DNA from: JACMJP01 sp046160675
GTDB taxonomy: Bacteria; Bacteroidota; Bacteroidia; Chitinophagales; BACL12
Reading direction: 5' to 3'
DNA: 51,853 bases
NCBI GenBank assembly: GCA_046160675.1
Contig: JBJXHH010000173.1
Coordinates: 1-51,853 of the forward strand
Shown: positions 1 to 7,850 of the stretch, in pieces
Numbering within the stretch: the first letter of the stretch is position 1
Layout of the letters: the number at the start of each line of letters is the position of its first letter
Notes under the pieces: model-generated
Told to the model about the DNA's origin: nothing
The model's input: only the letters and a program-made list of their open reading frames with translations
The model's database searches: none
Position numbers and translations under genes: made by a program

Positions 1-1724
1 GTTGAACCCGTTACACCAAAATTGAAAAAGATAGAGGCTTTGTCGTAAGTGTAAGAGAGGTTTAGTTCGGCAGTGCCGGCAGCTTCGTTTGCAAAATCAA
101 AAGTAAGTGTTTCCCAATCTTCAGATACAGTAGTTGTTGCTTCAGTTTCTACTGATTTAGTAGGATCTGTGTGATCTTCAACTTTTAAGCGAACCTGTAT
201 ACCTACATCAGGTGACCATACCCGAACATTCATTTTTGTATCTGTATCAGTAAAAGGTATCTCGGATGAAAAACCATCACCGGCAGCATTTGTAATTGTT
301 GTTCCGGCCCACAATTCTGCAGTAGCTGATTTAATAACTTTTGCAACTGTATTGGTTGCATCAGTCGGGTCTACTTCAATTGTTGAAGCTTCAGCGCCGC
401 CAAATCCAATCAGTCCATATTCTACTGTTGCATCTTCGAACGTTACAGGCAGATCCATTTGTGTAAGAACTACAACACCACAATCTGCACAGCTACCCCA
501 ACATACTTCATCTAACACAACATCACTTGTTACGTCAATGATCCTGTTCGTAAATCCGCCATCTGTAATTGTGCATGAAGAACCTTCTGCAAGAGTTTCA
601 GAACCTGCCCATGAGTCATAAGCAAATTTATATTGATAGGTTCCTGCTTCAAGAGTAAGAGTTGTTTCCCAAACATTATCACCATCTGCATCACTTAAAG
701 GTGTACAACCTCCGCACCATCCGCCGAAAGTTCCATTTACTTCGGGGGTTGTAAATGTTTCAGTAACGGTACTCATATCTACTATAAAAGTTACATCATA
801 AAATTCAGGAGCGCCTTCCGTGAACATTACATCATCAAAATAATAAGTTTTTTCTCCGGCTACTGAGCCTGTTACTCCAAAATTGAAAAAGATGGATACT
901 TTATCATAAGCATAAGAAAGATTTATTTCTGCAGTACCGGCAGCTTCATTTGCAAAATCAAAGGTGAGGGTTTCCCAATCTGCGGCAACAGTTGTTGTTG
1001 CTTCTGTTTCTACAGATTTTGTAGGATCAAGATGATCTTCTGCTTTTAAACGAACCTGTATGCCGGCATCAGGTGACCACACCCGAACAGTCATTTGTGT
1101 ACTTGAGGATGTAAAAGGTATTGGTGTTGCAAAACCTTCTCCGGCAGCATTTGTAATTGTTGTTCCGGCCCATAATTCTGCGGTTGCCGATTTAATCACT
1201 TTCGCTACGGTGTTGGTTGCGTCAGTCGGGTCTTCTTCAATTGTTGAAGCCTCAGCTCCACCGAATCCGATCAGTCCGTACTCTACTCCTGCATCTTCAA
1301 AAGTTACAGGTAGATCCATTTGAGCAAGAACAACGCCATCACATGCCTCACAACTCCCCCAGCAAACAACATCTAATTCCATGTCGCCTGAAACATCTAA
1401 AGTTCTGTTTGTAAAACCAAAAGCGGTAACAGTGCAAGGGGATCCTTCTACAAGGGATTCCTGTCCTGCCCAGCTGTCATAAGCGAACTTGTATTCGTAT
1501 GATCCCGCTTCAAGTGCAATAGTTATATCCCAAATGTTATCTCCATCGGAATCACTCATGGGAGCACATCCACCACACCATCCATTAAAAGTCCCGTTCA
1601 CTTCCGGTGCTGTGTATGCATCAGTTACTTCATTCATGTCAACATAAAAAGTAACATTATAGGTTTGTGTACTTGCAACGGCTGCAAGACAGCAAAAGAT
1701 TAAGAAGGTAAATAATTTCTTCAT
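1..1724 (-). CDS. Multi-module secreted carbohydrate-binding protein (3' end outside window)
   Basis: The gene reads leftward from ATG 1724 and stays open to the window edge, so 574 N-terminal residues are visible and the C-terminus is missing. A signal peptide (about residues 1-19) precedes two tandem copies of a 287-residue unit (861-bp DNA period). Each unit has an E-set/CBM48-like module of about 105 residues (NGTFNGWCGG, then DGDNIWDITI and EYKFAYDSWAG, with paired Cys) followed by a CBM4/9-like jelly-roll of about 170 residues (TFEDAGVEYGLIGFGG through YYFDDVMF). No catalytic motif is visible; a GH domain or T9SS sorting domain could lie beyond the edge. The first module matches those in the next gene, and an operator-like palindrome overlaps the promoter, so it probably belongs to the beta-glucan locus. 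Substrate binding is inferred from fold-like motifs only. Confidence 0.85.
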   Translation of the reverse strand, partial: MKKLFTFLIFCCLAAVASTQTYNVTFYVDMNEVTDAYTAPEVNGTFNGWCGGCAPMSDSDGDNIWDITIALEAGSYEYKFAYDSWAGQESLVEGSPCTVTAFGFTNRTLDVSGDMELDVVCWGSCEACDGVVLAQMDLPVTFEDAGVEYGLIGFGGAEASTIEEDPTDATNTVAKVIKSATAELWAGTTITNAAGEGFATPIPFTSSSTQMTVRVWSPDAGIQVRLKAEDHLDPTKSVETEATTTVAADWETLTFDFANEAAGTAEINLSYAYDKVSIFFNFGVTGSVAGEKTYYFDDVMFTEGAPEFYDVTFIVDMSTVTETFTTPEVNGTFGGWCGGCTPLSDADGDNVWETTLTLEAGTYQYKFAYDSWAGSETLAEGSSCTITDGGFTNRIIDVTSDVVLDEVCWGSCADCGVVVLTQMDLPVTFEDATVEYGLIGFGGAEASTIEVDPTDATNTVAKVIKSATAELWAGTTITNAAGDGFSSEIPFTDTDTKMNVRVWSPDVGIQVRLKVEDHTDPTKSVETEATTTVSEDWETLTFDFANEAAGTAELNLSYTYDKASIFFNFGVTGS

Positions 1725-1757
1725 AAATTAAAGTTTTTAAAGATATAAAAAAGAAAG

Positions 1758-1787
1758 TAAAGTTAACGGTTTTTGTAAGATTTACAA
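1758..1787 (-). promoter_or_regulatory. Probable promoter of the multi-module binding protein
   Basis: On the minus strand a TTG (1787-1785) is followed after exactly 19 bp by TAACTTTA (1765-1758), one mismatch from the Bacteroidota -7 consensus TAnnTTTG. The start codon lies 33 nt further on. The -33 TTG lies inside the palindrome at 1770-1790. Confidence 0.55.
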
Positions 1788-1790
1788 AAA
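1770..1790. promoter_or_regulatory. Operator-like palindrome 1
   Basis: TTTTTGTAA (1770-1778), spacer GAT, TTACAAAAA (1782-1790): perfect 9-bp inverted arms. It covers the -33 element of the gene that starts at 1724. The same arm sequence and 3-bp spacing recur at 3579-3601 and, more weakly, at 5783-5805. It is probably bound by the Nudix-type regulator encoded at 3691-4416; that link is inferred from co-location. Confidence 0.65.
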
Positions 1791-2008
1791 GTAAAAAATT
1801 TAACAAACAATGCACCTTTTTGTTGAACAAAGAATTGAACAATGTAACAAAAATCCGCTCGCGGTTTCAATAAAATGCAACAGAAAAAGATTTGAGCTCC
1901 CGAAAATGGAGGGCTGGAAAAAGTACTATTTTTCTGATTGCTGATAATTTACAAAACTATCTGAGAGAATACTTTCAATTGCTGCACTCCGGCGAAAGAA
2001 GAGGTAAT
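1791..2008. other. Gene-free stretch
   Basis: This is the rest of the 339-bp gap between the two binding-protein genes. No credible ORF was found; the short ORF starting at 1892 runs into the terminator and the end of the neighbouring gene. A weak hairpin (CTCC 1897-1900 with GGAG 1908-1911) is the only structure seen. Confidence 0.5.
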
Positions 2009-2042
2009 AAAAAAGCCCATTCTCTGATTGAGAATGAGCTTC
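2009..2042 (-). terminator. Rho-independent terminator after the T9SS binding protein
   Basis: On the minus strand the stem pairs 2040-2030 (AGCTCATTCTC) with 2024-2014 (GAGAATGGGCT), with a 5-nt loop and a following TTTTTTA run. It starts 22 nt after the stop codon of the gene at 2064-3533. Confidence 0.75.
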
Positions 2043-2063
2043 CAAGTTGCCTTATTTTAAATA

Positions 2064-3533
2064 TTATTCTATAACAAGTGATTTAGTAGTTGACAGTTCA
2101 TTGCCAACAATTTTTACCATATACACTCCACTCGCAATGTCGTTGCCTAAAGTTATTGTCTTATTTATTTCTCCATTTGTAACCTGAAGTGTTTCATTAT
2201 AAACTTCCTGTCCGGTAGATGAATACATAATTACAGAAACTTCCTGTACGCCTGCAGTTGCATTTGTAATACCTTCAAGGGTGAAAACATGATTAGCAGG
2301 ATTAGGATAGATGCTGATTGATTCACCAAAGTTTCCTGCTGAAGTTAACCTGCAAGAAGAAGTAACCATCACAGATTTAGATTTTGAACAACCTGCTGAA
2401 GTGGTCTCAGTGAGTTTGTATGTACCAATTGATGTAGCTGTGTAACTTAAAGGTGCGCCAACAATTTGAACCCCGTTTTTGAACCATTTATAAGTACTTC
2501 CAACGCCAATTTTACCTTTCAACAACACGGAACCTGTTGTACATATATCAAGGCTTCCCATCACCTGGATTTTTGGTGCAGGCTTTGAAACCACTAAAGT
2601 TGAAGCAACAGAAGTAGCGGTTGCTGTTCCTGATGTTATAACAACTGAATAGTTTCCCGGAGCATTAGCAACGTAAGTATTCGAGGTTGCGCCCGAAATA
2701 GAAATACCATTTTTCATCCACTGGTATGCGGTATAGCCTGCAGCTGCAGTATAGGTAACGTTAGATCCCTGGCAAATTGTGGTTGACCCGCTGGGTGTAA
2801 CTGTTGTATTGATTGCATCGCAGGTACCCCAGATTACGGGATCTAAAACGATATCATCTGCAACAGTGATTATACGGTTTGTGAAACCAAATGAAGTTAT
2901 CGTACAGGGAGACCCTTCTGTTAATGTTTCCTGACCTGCCCATGTATCATAGGCAAATTTATATTCAAAAGTGCCAGCCGGTAATCCTATAGTAATGTCC
3001 CAGATTCCATCAGCATTTGCATCAGACATGGGAGCACAACCTCCGCACCATCCGTTGAAAACACCATTTACTTCCGGGGTTGTAAATGATTCTGTAACAC
3101 CAGTCATATTCACTTGGAAGGTTACATTATATATAGTTCCGGCACCACAATCATCACAACTACCCCAACAAACCGGATCTAAAACAATATCAGAAGCATC
3201 TACAGTAAGTGTCCTGTTTGTAAAACCGAAACTGGTAATTGTACACGGCGAACCCGGAGTAAGGGATTCCTGACCAGCCCAGCTGTCATAAGCATATTTG
3301 AATTCATAGGTACCCGGAGAAAGTGCAATTGTAATTTCCCAAATTCCATCCATGTCTGGGTCAGTCATTGCAGCGCAGCCGCCACACCAACCATTAAAAG
3401 AACCATTTACTTCGGGTGTTGTAAAAGGATCAGTAACCTCATTCATGTTTACCTTAAAGGTAACATTGTAAGTCTGTGCTTTCAGGCCGGTTATGAGACA
3501 GAAAAGCACCAGTGAGAACATTAATTTTTTCAT
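2064..3533 (-). CDS. T9SS-secreted surface protein with two E-set/CBM-like modules
   Basis: This 489-residue protein has a signal peptide (1-19) and two E-set/CBM48-like modules (about 21-125 and 134-240). Both carry the NGxFNGWCGGC motif, an acidic DxDGIW turn, the Y/F-K-aromatic-AYDxWAGQE strand and SPCTITSFGFTNR. Two Ig-like segments follow (about 243-310 and 315-390; YQWMKNG and YKWFKNG). A C-terminal T9SS type A sorting domain (about 402-489; IYPNPANHVFTLEG, GVYMVKIVG) ends the protein. No glycosidase motif is seen, so it looks like a cell-surface glycan-binding or adhesion protein. Its modules closely resemble those of the leftmost gene. It is divergent from the Nudix regulator with a strong palindrome between them, suggesting shared control. 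Confidence 0.85.
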   Translation of the reverse strand: MKKLMFSLVLFCLITGLKAQTYNVTFKVNMNEVTDPFTTPEVNGSFNGWCGGCAAMTDPDMDGIWEITIALSPGTYEFKYAYDSWAGQESLTPGSPCTITSFGFTNRTLTVDASDIVLDPVCWGSCDDCGAGTIYNVTFQVNMTGVTESFTTPEVNGVFNGWCGGCAPMSDANADGIWDITIGLPAGTFEYKFAYDTWAGQETLTEGSPCTITSFGFTNRIITVADDIVLDPVIWGTCDAINTTVTPSGSTTICQGSNVTYTAAAGYTAYQWMKNGISISGATSNTYVANAPGNYSVVITSGTATATSVASTLVVSKPAPKIQVMGSLDICTTGSVLLKGKIGVGSTYKWFKNGVQIVGAPLSYTATSIGTYKLTETTSAGCSKSKSVMVTSSCRLTSAGNFGESISIYPNPANHVFTLEGITNATAGVQEVSVIMYSSTGQEVYNETLQVTNGEINKTITLGNDIASGVYMVKIVGNELSTTKSLVIE

Positions 3534-3578
3534 ACAGTTAGTTTAAGTTAAAAAGTTGATGGGGTAAATATAAATACA

Positions 3579-3601
3579 CTTTTTGTAATTATTACAAAAA
3601 G
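3579..3601. promoter_or_regulatory. Operator-like palindrome 2
   Basis: CTTTTTGTAA (3579-3588), spacer TTA, TTACAAAAAG (3592-3601): perfect 10-bp arms (11 bp if the spacer's outer bases are paired). This is the best copy of the motif. It lies between the divergent binding-protein gene and the regulator gene. On the minus strand only weak -7 matches follow its TTG. Confidence 0.7.
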
Positions 3602-3624
3602 CTTAAAGTATTTTTTACAATAAG
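3602..3624. promoter_or_regulatory. Weak tandem copy of the palindrome
   Basis: CTTAAAGTAT, spacer TTT, TTACAATAAG. The right arm matches the consensus at 9 of 10 positions and the left at 6 of 10. It directly abuts the strong site with a 23-bp centre-to-centre distance, close to two helical turns, which would suit cooperative binding. It could be chance in AT-rich DNA. Confidence 0.35.
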
Positions 3625-3668
3625 TAAGAATTTCTCAATTTCATGCATGATCAGCCCATAATCTTTCT

Positions 3669-3676
3669 TACATTTG
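3669..3676 (+). promoter_or_regulatory. -7 element TAcaTTTG upstream of the regulator
   Basis: An exact TAnnTTTG match ends 14 nt before ATG 3691. No TTG was found 19-21 bp upstream. It lies inside the longer reading frame from ATG 3643, which argues that translation begins at 3691. Confidence 0.45.
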
Positions 3677-3690
3677 TTCCCTACAGAATT

Positions 3691-4416
3691 ATGTCAAACA
3701 TTACAAAAGCAGCGAAACAGGAAACAAAATACCAGATATACTCCGTTCCGATTGAATCGTTCTTTGAGATCGCAGTTTCAATTGATTGTGTAGTTTTTGG
3801 GATGGGAAAGAAAGAACTGCAGGTATTACTTATTCAAAGAGGCGCTGCGCCTTATAAAGGATATTGGGCATTACCCGGCGATCTTGTTTACCCCAATGAA
3901 GATCTTGACAAATCGGCCGATCGTATATTGAAAGACCTCACAAGTATCCGGGATATCAATTTTGATCAGGTACATACATTCGGCGCTGTTGACAGGCACC
4001 CGCTTGGAAGAGTTCTTACTGTTGCCTACTACGCAATTGTTAACATAGAAGAGTTTGACCCAAGGGCTGCATCCTGGGCAGAAAAAACCACATGGCATAG
4101 TGTTAAAAACTTACCCAAACTTGCTTTTGACCACAAGGATATTATACAGTATTCATATAAAAAACTAAAGGAAGGCGTAGTACGTTTCCCACTTTGGAAA
4201 CAGGTGTTACCTAAAAAATTCACATTGTCCCAAATTCAGTCTTTTTACGAAGTTGTGCTTGACAGGAAGTTTGACAAAGGGAATTTCAGGAAAAAATTAG
4301 ACCTGTTTGAGTTTGTGAAAGAAACAAATGATTTTCAAATAAATGTTTCTCACAGGCCTTCCAGGTTATTTGTTTTTGACAAGAAAAAATATTCCGATTA
4401 TGAAAAAATCAAGTAG
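3691..4416 (+). CDS. NrtR/AraR-like Nudix-domain transcriptional regulator
   Basis: Counted from ATG 3691 the protein has 241 residues. An N-terminal Nudix-like domain (IAVSIDCVVFG, LQVLLIQRGAAPYKGYWALPGD) is followed by a winged-helix-like C-terminal half (FTLSQIQSFYEVVLDRKFDKGNFRKKL), the usual NrtR-family layout. The Nudix box is degenerate: in GDLVYPNEDLDKSADRIL the Arg of the REUxEE core is followed by Ile, and the two metal-binding Glu are lost. It should therefore bind a ligand without hydrolysing it. In Bacteroidota such proteins control sugar catabolism (AraR in Bacteroides). ATG 3643 would add 16 residues but precedes the -7 box. Its 3' end overlaps the glucanase gene by 17 bp, and the effector is probably a glucan-derived sugar (inference). 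Confidence 0.85.
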   Translation: MSNITKAAKQETKYQIYSVPIESFFEIAVSIDCVVFGMGKKELQVLLIQRGAAPYKGYWALPGDLVYPNEDLDKSADRILKDLTSIRDINFDQVHTFGAVDRHPLGRVLTVAYYAIVNIEEFDPRAASWAEKTTWHSVKNLPKLAFDHKDIIQYSYKKLKEGVVRFPLWKQVLPKKFTLSQIQSFYEVVLDRKFDKGNFRKKLDLFEFVKETNDFQINVSHRPSRLFVFDKKKYSDYEKIK

Positions 4417-5755
4417 CCCGCTTATCATAAGCTTTTTCACAATTTTTGTTTCATTTACTCTGACACGAGCTGTTGTTTGTGCTCAGGCAATTCCGGTTAC
4501 TGTGTCGCAGGATGCTTCCGGAAACTGGCAACTATACAGAGATGGGCAACCCTACTATGTAAAAGGTGTTGGAGGAACTGACCACCTGGAAAAAGCAGTT
4601 GAAATAGGGGCAAATTCCATTAGGACCTGGGGTAGTGAAAATGCCGGTGAAATTTTAGACAAAGCCCACGAGAAGGGACTTACTGTTTTACTCGGACTCT
4701 GGATGCAACATGAGCGGCATGGGTTTGACTATGATAATACTGAAAAGGTAAAACAACAGTTAGAAAACTTCACTCAGGTAGTAAAAACTTATAAAGATCA
4801 TCCCGCACTTTTAGCCTGGGGTGTTGGTAATGAAGTGGATCTCTTTTATACAAATACAAATGTTTGGTATGCAATAAATGATGTAGCAGCAATGATCCAT
4901 GCATTAGACCCCAATCACCCAACTTTGACAGTAACTGCAGGTTTTGATACCACAGAAACAAGGTTGATTATGGAAAGAGCTCCGCATATTGATATCTATG
5001 GGATAAATACATATGGTGATATTGGTTCAGTACATTCGAAAATCAGAACTACAAAATGGCATAAATCCTACATGATTACTGAATGGGGCCCGAACGGCCA
5101 TTGGGAAGTTCAAAAAACAATCTGGGGAGCACCCGTAGAACAAAGCAGTTCAGAAAAAGCTTTGAGTTATGCAGATAGATATAGTCAATATATCCATAAA
5201 GATTCTCAAAAATGTATTGGCTCATACGTTTTTCTGTGGGGTCAAAAACAAGAAACAACATCAACCTGGTACGGTCTGTTTGATGAAAAAGGGAATTCTT
5301 CTCAGGCAGTAGATATATTGGAAAAGTTCTGGACAGGAAAAACACCATTAAACTCTGCACCAGTTGTTCAATCTGTAGAACTGAATGGTAAACAAAAAGG
5401 GGATGCTATTTTAATAGATCCGTTTTCATCCTGTTCTGCTAAAGCGATAGTAAATGATGAGAATGGTGATAAACTTACGTATGACTGGGATATAGTTTCT
5501 GAAAGTCAGGATGTGAAATCGGGTGGTGATGTTGAATCAAAACCCCCGTCAATAAAGGGCTTGAAACAGAAAGGTAAAAATGGCAATATAACTTTCAAGG
5601 CGCCCATGGAAGAAGGAGCCTACAGGTTATTTTTATATGTTTATGATAATGAAGGTCATTATGCATATCAAAATATTCCTTTTTATGTTCTACCTGAAAA
5701 GGAAGATCAAATTACCGGTCCGGCTATTACTTTTAAAAAAGCAAAACTGGAATAA
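4400..5755 (+). CDS. GH158-like (clan GH-A) endo-beta-glucanase
   Basis: Starting at ATG 4400 the protein has 451 residues: a signal peptide (about 1-29), a TIM-barrel (about 32-335) and an Ig-like C-terminal domain (about 340-440). Candidate catalytic glutamates are E145 (AWGVGNEVD, acid/base after beta-4) and E228 (YMITEWGPNGHWE, nucleophile after beta-7). From memory, the characterised Bacteroides uniformis GH158 endo-beta-1,3-glucanase has its two catalytic Glu at the same spacing and also an Ig-like C-domain. The start overlaps the regulator gene by 17 bp, implying translational coupling. An in-frame ATG at 4343 was rejected because it would put 19 residues ahead of a clean signal peptide. 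Assignment to GH-A is firm, to GH158 probable; GH2, GH5 or GH17-like members remain possible. Confidence 0.8.
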   Translation: MKKSSSPLIISFFTIFVSFTLTRAVVCAQAIPVTVSQDASGNWQLYRDGQPYYVKGVGGTDHLEKAVEIGANSIRTWGSENAGEILDKAHEKGLTVLLGLWMQHERHGFDYDNTEKVKQQLENFTQVVKTYKDHPALLAWGVGNEVDLFYTNTNVWYAINDVAAMIHALDPNHPTLTVTAGFDTTETRLIMERAPHIDIYGINTYGDIGSVHSKIRTTKWHKSYMITEWGPNGHWEVQKTIWGAPVEQSSSEKALSYADRYSQYIHKDSQKCIGSYVFLWGQKQETTSTWYGLFDEKGNSSQAVDILEKFWTGKTPLNSAPVVQSVELNGKQKGDAILIDPFSSCSAKAIVNDENGDKLTYDWDIVSESQDVKSGGDVESKPPSIKGLKQKGKNGNITFKAPMEEGAYRLFLYVYDNEGHYAYQNIPFYVLPEKEDQITGPAITFKKAKLE

Positions 5756-5782
5756 TCCATCCCGGAAATGAATTAGTAATTA

Positions 5783-5805
5783 CTAATTGTATTTTTTACA
5801 AAAAG
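5783..5805. promoter_or_regulatory. Operator-like palindrome 3
   Basis: CTAATTGTAT, spacer TTT, TTACAAAAAG. The right arm is identical to the consensus and the left matches at 7 of 10 positions. The left arm contains the -33 TTG of the promoter below, the same register as at 1770-1790, so a bound regulator would block RNA polymerase. Confidence 0.55.
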
Positions 5806-5816
5806 TATTACTTTTG
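5787..5816 (+). promoter_or_regulatory. Promoter of the six-gene glucan operon
   Basis: TTG (5787-5789), 19 bp, TActTTTG (5809-5816): a full Bacteroidota-type promoter. The ATG at 5826 begins 10 nt after it, so the leader would be only a few bases long. Confidence 0.7.
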
Positions 5817-5825
5817 ATTGACAAA

Positions 5826-7850
5826 ATGAAACCTTTGTACACGGATAAATCATTTAAGAAATTTATTTCCTTCTGTAGGGGGATTTTGCAAACAACTTTT
5901 GTATTACGGCTCCCTATAGTTTCTTTTATCATCATAACATGTTGCATTCCCGTTAAAATCACCGCACAGGTAAACTCTGATTCTTCTCAAACTTCAAAAG
6001 TTGGGTTATTCCCCAAAAAAGAGGAAAGTGAATTATACCGAATTTCTGTTGCGGGTTTTTACAGGTTTTATGGTACACAGACAAGAAATTCTCTACCCTA
6101 TTTATTAAGTACTACCGGAGGTCAAACCGTGCCTCAAAACCAATTGTTTATTGGCGATGACACACAATTGCCAACTTTGCAACTAAATGTATCAGGCAGA
6201 CCAACGCTTAAAACATCATGGGCTTTTGATATTTACACTTATCAATATTTAAATGGCAATTTAGATGAAGCTTATGGCAGGCAAGTAGCCGATTCACTTA
6301 GACCCAGCACTCAGGATCCCCTCTCCGGAACCCGTTTAGCTTCAAGCTTGATATTAAACCTCGGCATCAATTTTACAGGTACCCATGAAACTCAATTTGG
6401 AACTTTTACTGTGAGGACCGGAGGTATCCAATGGCATTATATCTCTGAATTAACGATGGGTTCTTTCAGAGGGTATAACCGCTTTACATTATTTGAACGT
6501 AATCCCTGGGACCCTGTTACGAACTCTGTTTCTACAAGATATGATAAGTATTTTAATGAAGGCGCCGTTGATCAGGACATGCGGTGGGGAAATAAAGCGT
6601 TTAAAGGATTTGCGTTAGACGCAACTGAACTACCGCTTCATTTAGGTGCAAAATTATTAGTAGGAAAAACTGAATTGAATGGCGGCTTCAGCCCTACACC
6701 AAATGTTTCTTATGGCGGAAGGATTTTCAAAGAAAAAGACGCAGGAAAGTTTTACGCTATTAATACAATGAATAGTATTACTTATAGTGATAGCCTTGTA
6801 ACTGAAAAAGTTGGATTTAATGAAATCACTTTTGAAGTAAAAGAAACAATCTTTGATTTTGGTTTTCATCTAGAGGCCGGAGCAGCTCAATATTTCAGCC
6901 CCACTCATTCGGAAGGTTGGGGCGAACTGATAAGTGCCACTATTATGACGCCGGCGAAAAAAAGTATTCCAACATTTAGTTTACACGGTTTCAGAATTAA
7001 CCCGGATGTAATAAATAACAATTCTATATTTCTAAACAGTGGGGTTACTGAATATATTACCAATGAAATTCCTGCAGGTTCAATTGGAAGTAATGCAGTC
7101 TTACGTCCTACTGGGAGTGCTATGCAGCGCATGGGGCAGATGTCAAACAACAGGCAGGGAATAGATTTAAACATTGAACAAATCTGGAAATCTTTTTCAG
7201 TAAATGTAGGATTCGCCATGACTGGCGAAATTGAAGCTATTTCTAATACTATCACCTATACACATCCCATAAGTGGTTTAACAAGGGCCCGCTTTTGGCG
7301 CTTTGCCTTTCCTTCAGATGTTGGCCCTTATGACCGTTATTCAGTTATTTACAGGGATGTATATGAAACCGTGAATTTAACGGATGATAGTTCCGGGGTT
7401 GCTGTGAACAAAAAATATTTTTCTGTTTTTGAACCTCAGCTAAAATATAAAACTAAATTGTTTAACAGGGCTTTGTATTTATTTTACCTGGGTTATTACA
7501 GCAGTGCACAAAGAGATTGGTCAGCAATTCCAGTCTTAGATGAAGAAGCATACATCAGGCAATATGCAAGCGAATTTGAAGTGTATTATAACATAACAGA
7601 TGGGCTTGTGTTATCGGGATATTTAGGATATGAAAGAACATTAGGAAATTACCTGACAGATATAGATGAAGAAACCCGAAGGCCAAGGAATCAAATAGGA
7701 AATGGTTATGGTGCCGGATTAGATATTGATTTGGGAAGAAATGCAATTTTATATGTCAGAAATAAATGGTCGAAATTCATTGACACAAGTTTTAAGGAAG
7801 ATGCTTTTCGAAACCAGGAAACAATTGTTGAATTAAAAATATTTTTCTAG
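5826..7850 (+). CDS. Outer-membrane beta-barrel protein, first of a tandem pair
   Basis: This 674-residue protein has a long N-terminal signal region (hydrophobic core about 28-45, ending near ITAQ). A mature chain of alternating polar and hydrophobic strands, rich in Tyr, Asn and Gly, ends in IFF, the terminal aromatic typical of Bam-inserted barrels. It shows no TonB-dependent plug motif, TonB box or SusC signature. It is first in the operon and overlaps the next barrel gene by one base. A TTG at 5787 would add 13 residues but is part of the promoter, so ATG 5826 is preferred. The family was not recognised; a porin or oligosaccharide channel, or a surface scaffold, is inferred from position. 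Confidence 0.75.
   Translation: MKPLYTDKSFKKFISFCRGILQTTFVLRLPIVSFIIITCCIPVKITAQVNSDSSQTSKVGLFPKKEESELYRISVAGFYRFYGTQTRNSLPYLLSTTGGQTVPQNQLFIGDDTQLPTLQLNVSGRPTLKTSWAFDIYTYQYLNGNLDEAYGRQVADSLRPSTQDPLSGTRLASSLILNLGINFTGTHETQFGTFTVRTGGIQWHYISELTMGSFRGYNRFTLFERNPWDPVTNSVSTRYDKYFNEGAVDQDMRWGNKAFKGFALDATELPLHLGAKLLVGKTELNGGFSPTPNVSYGGRIFKEKDAGKFYAINTMNSITYSDSLVTEKVGFNEITFEVKETIFDFGFHLEAGAAQYFSPTHSEGWGELISATIMTPAKKSIPTFSLHGFRINPDVINNNSIFLNSGVTEYITNEIPAGSIGSNAVLRPTGSAMQRMGQMSNNRQGIDLNIEQIWKSFSVNVGFAMTGEIEAISNTITYTHPISGLTRARFWRFAFPSDVGPYDRYSVIYRDVYETVNLTDDSSGVAVNKKYFSVFEPQLKYKTKLFNRALYLFYLGYYSSAQRDWSAIPVLDEEAYIRQYASEFEVYYNITDGLVLSGYLGYERTLGNYLTDIDEETRRPRNQIGNGYGAGLDIDLGRNAILYVRNKWSKFIDTSFKEDAFRNQETIVELKIFF

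Noticed and set aside
352..1414. Plus-strand ORFs at 352-621, 1060-1323 and 1217-1414
   Set aside because: They run antisense to the modular binding-protein gene and are similar to each other only because that gene is repeated.
1892..2074. 60-codon plus-strand ORF
   Set aside because: It has no promoter match or family motif, crosses the terminator hairpin and ends inside the neighbouring gene.
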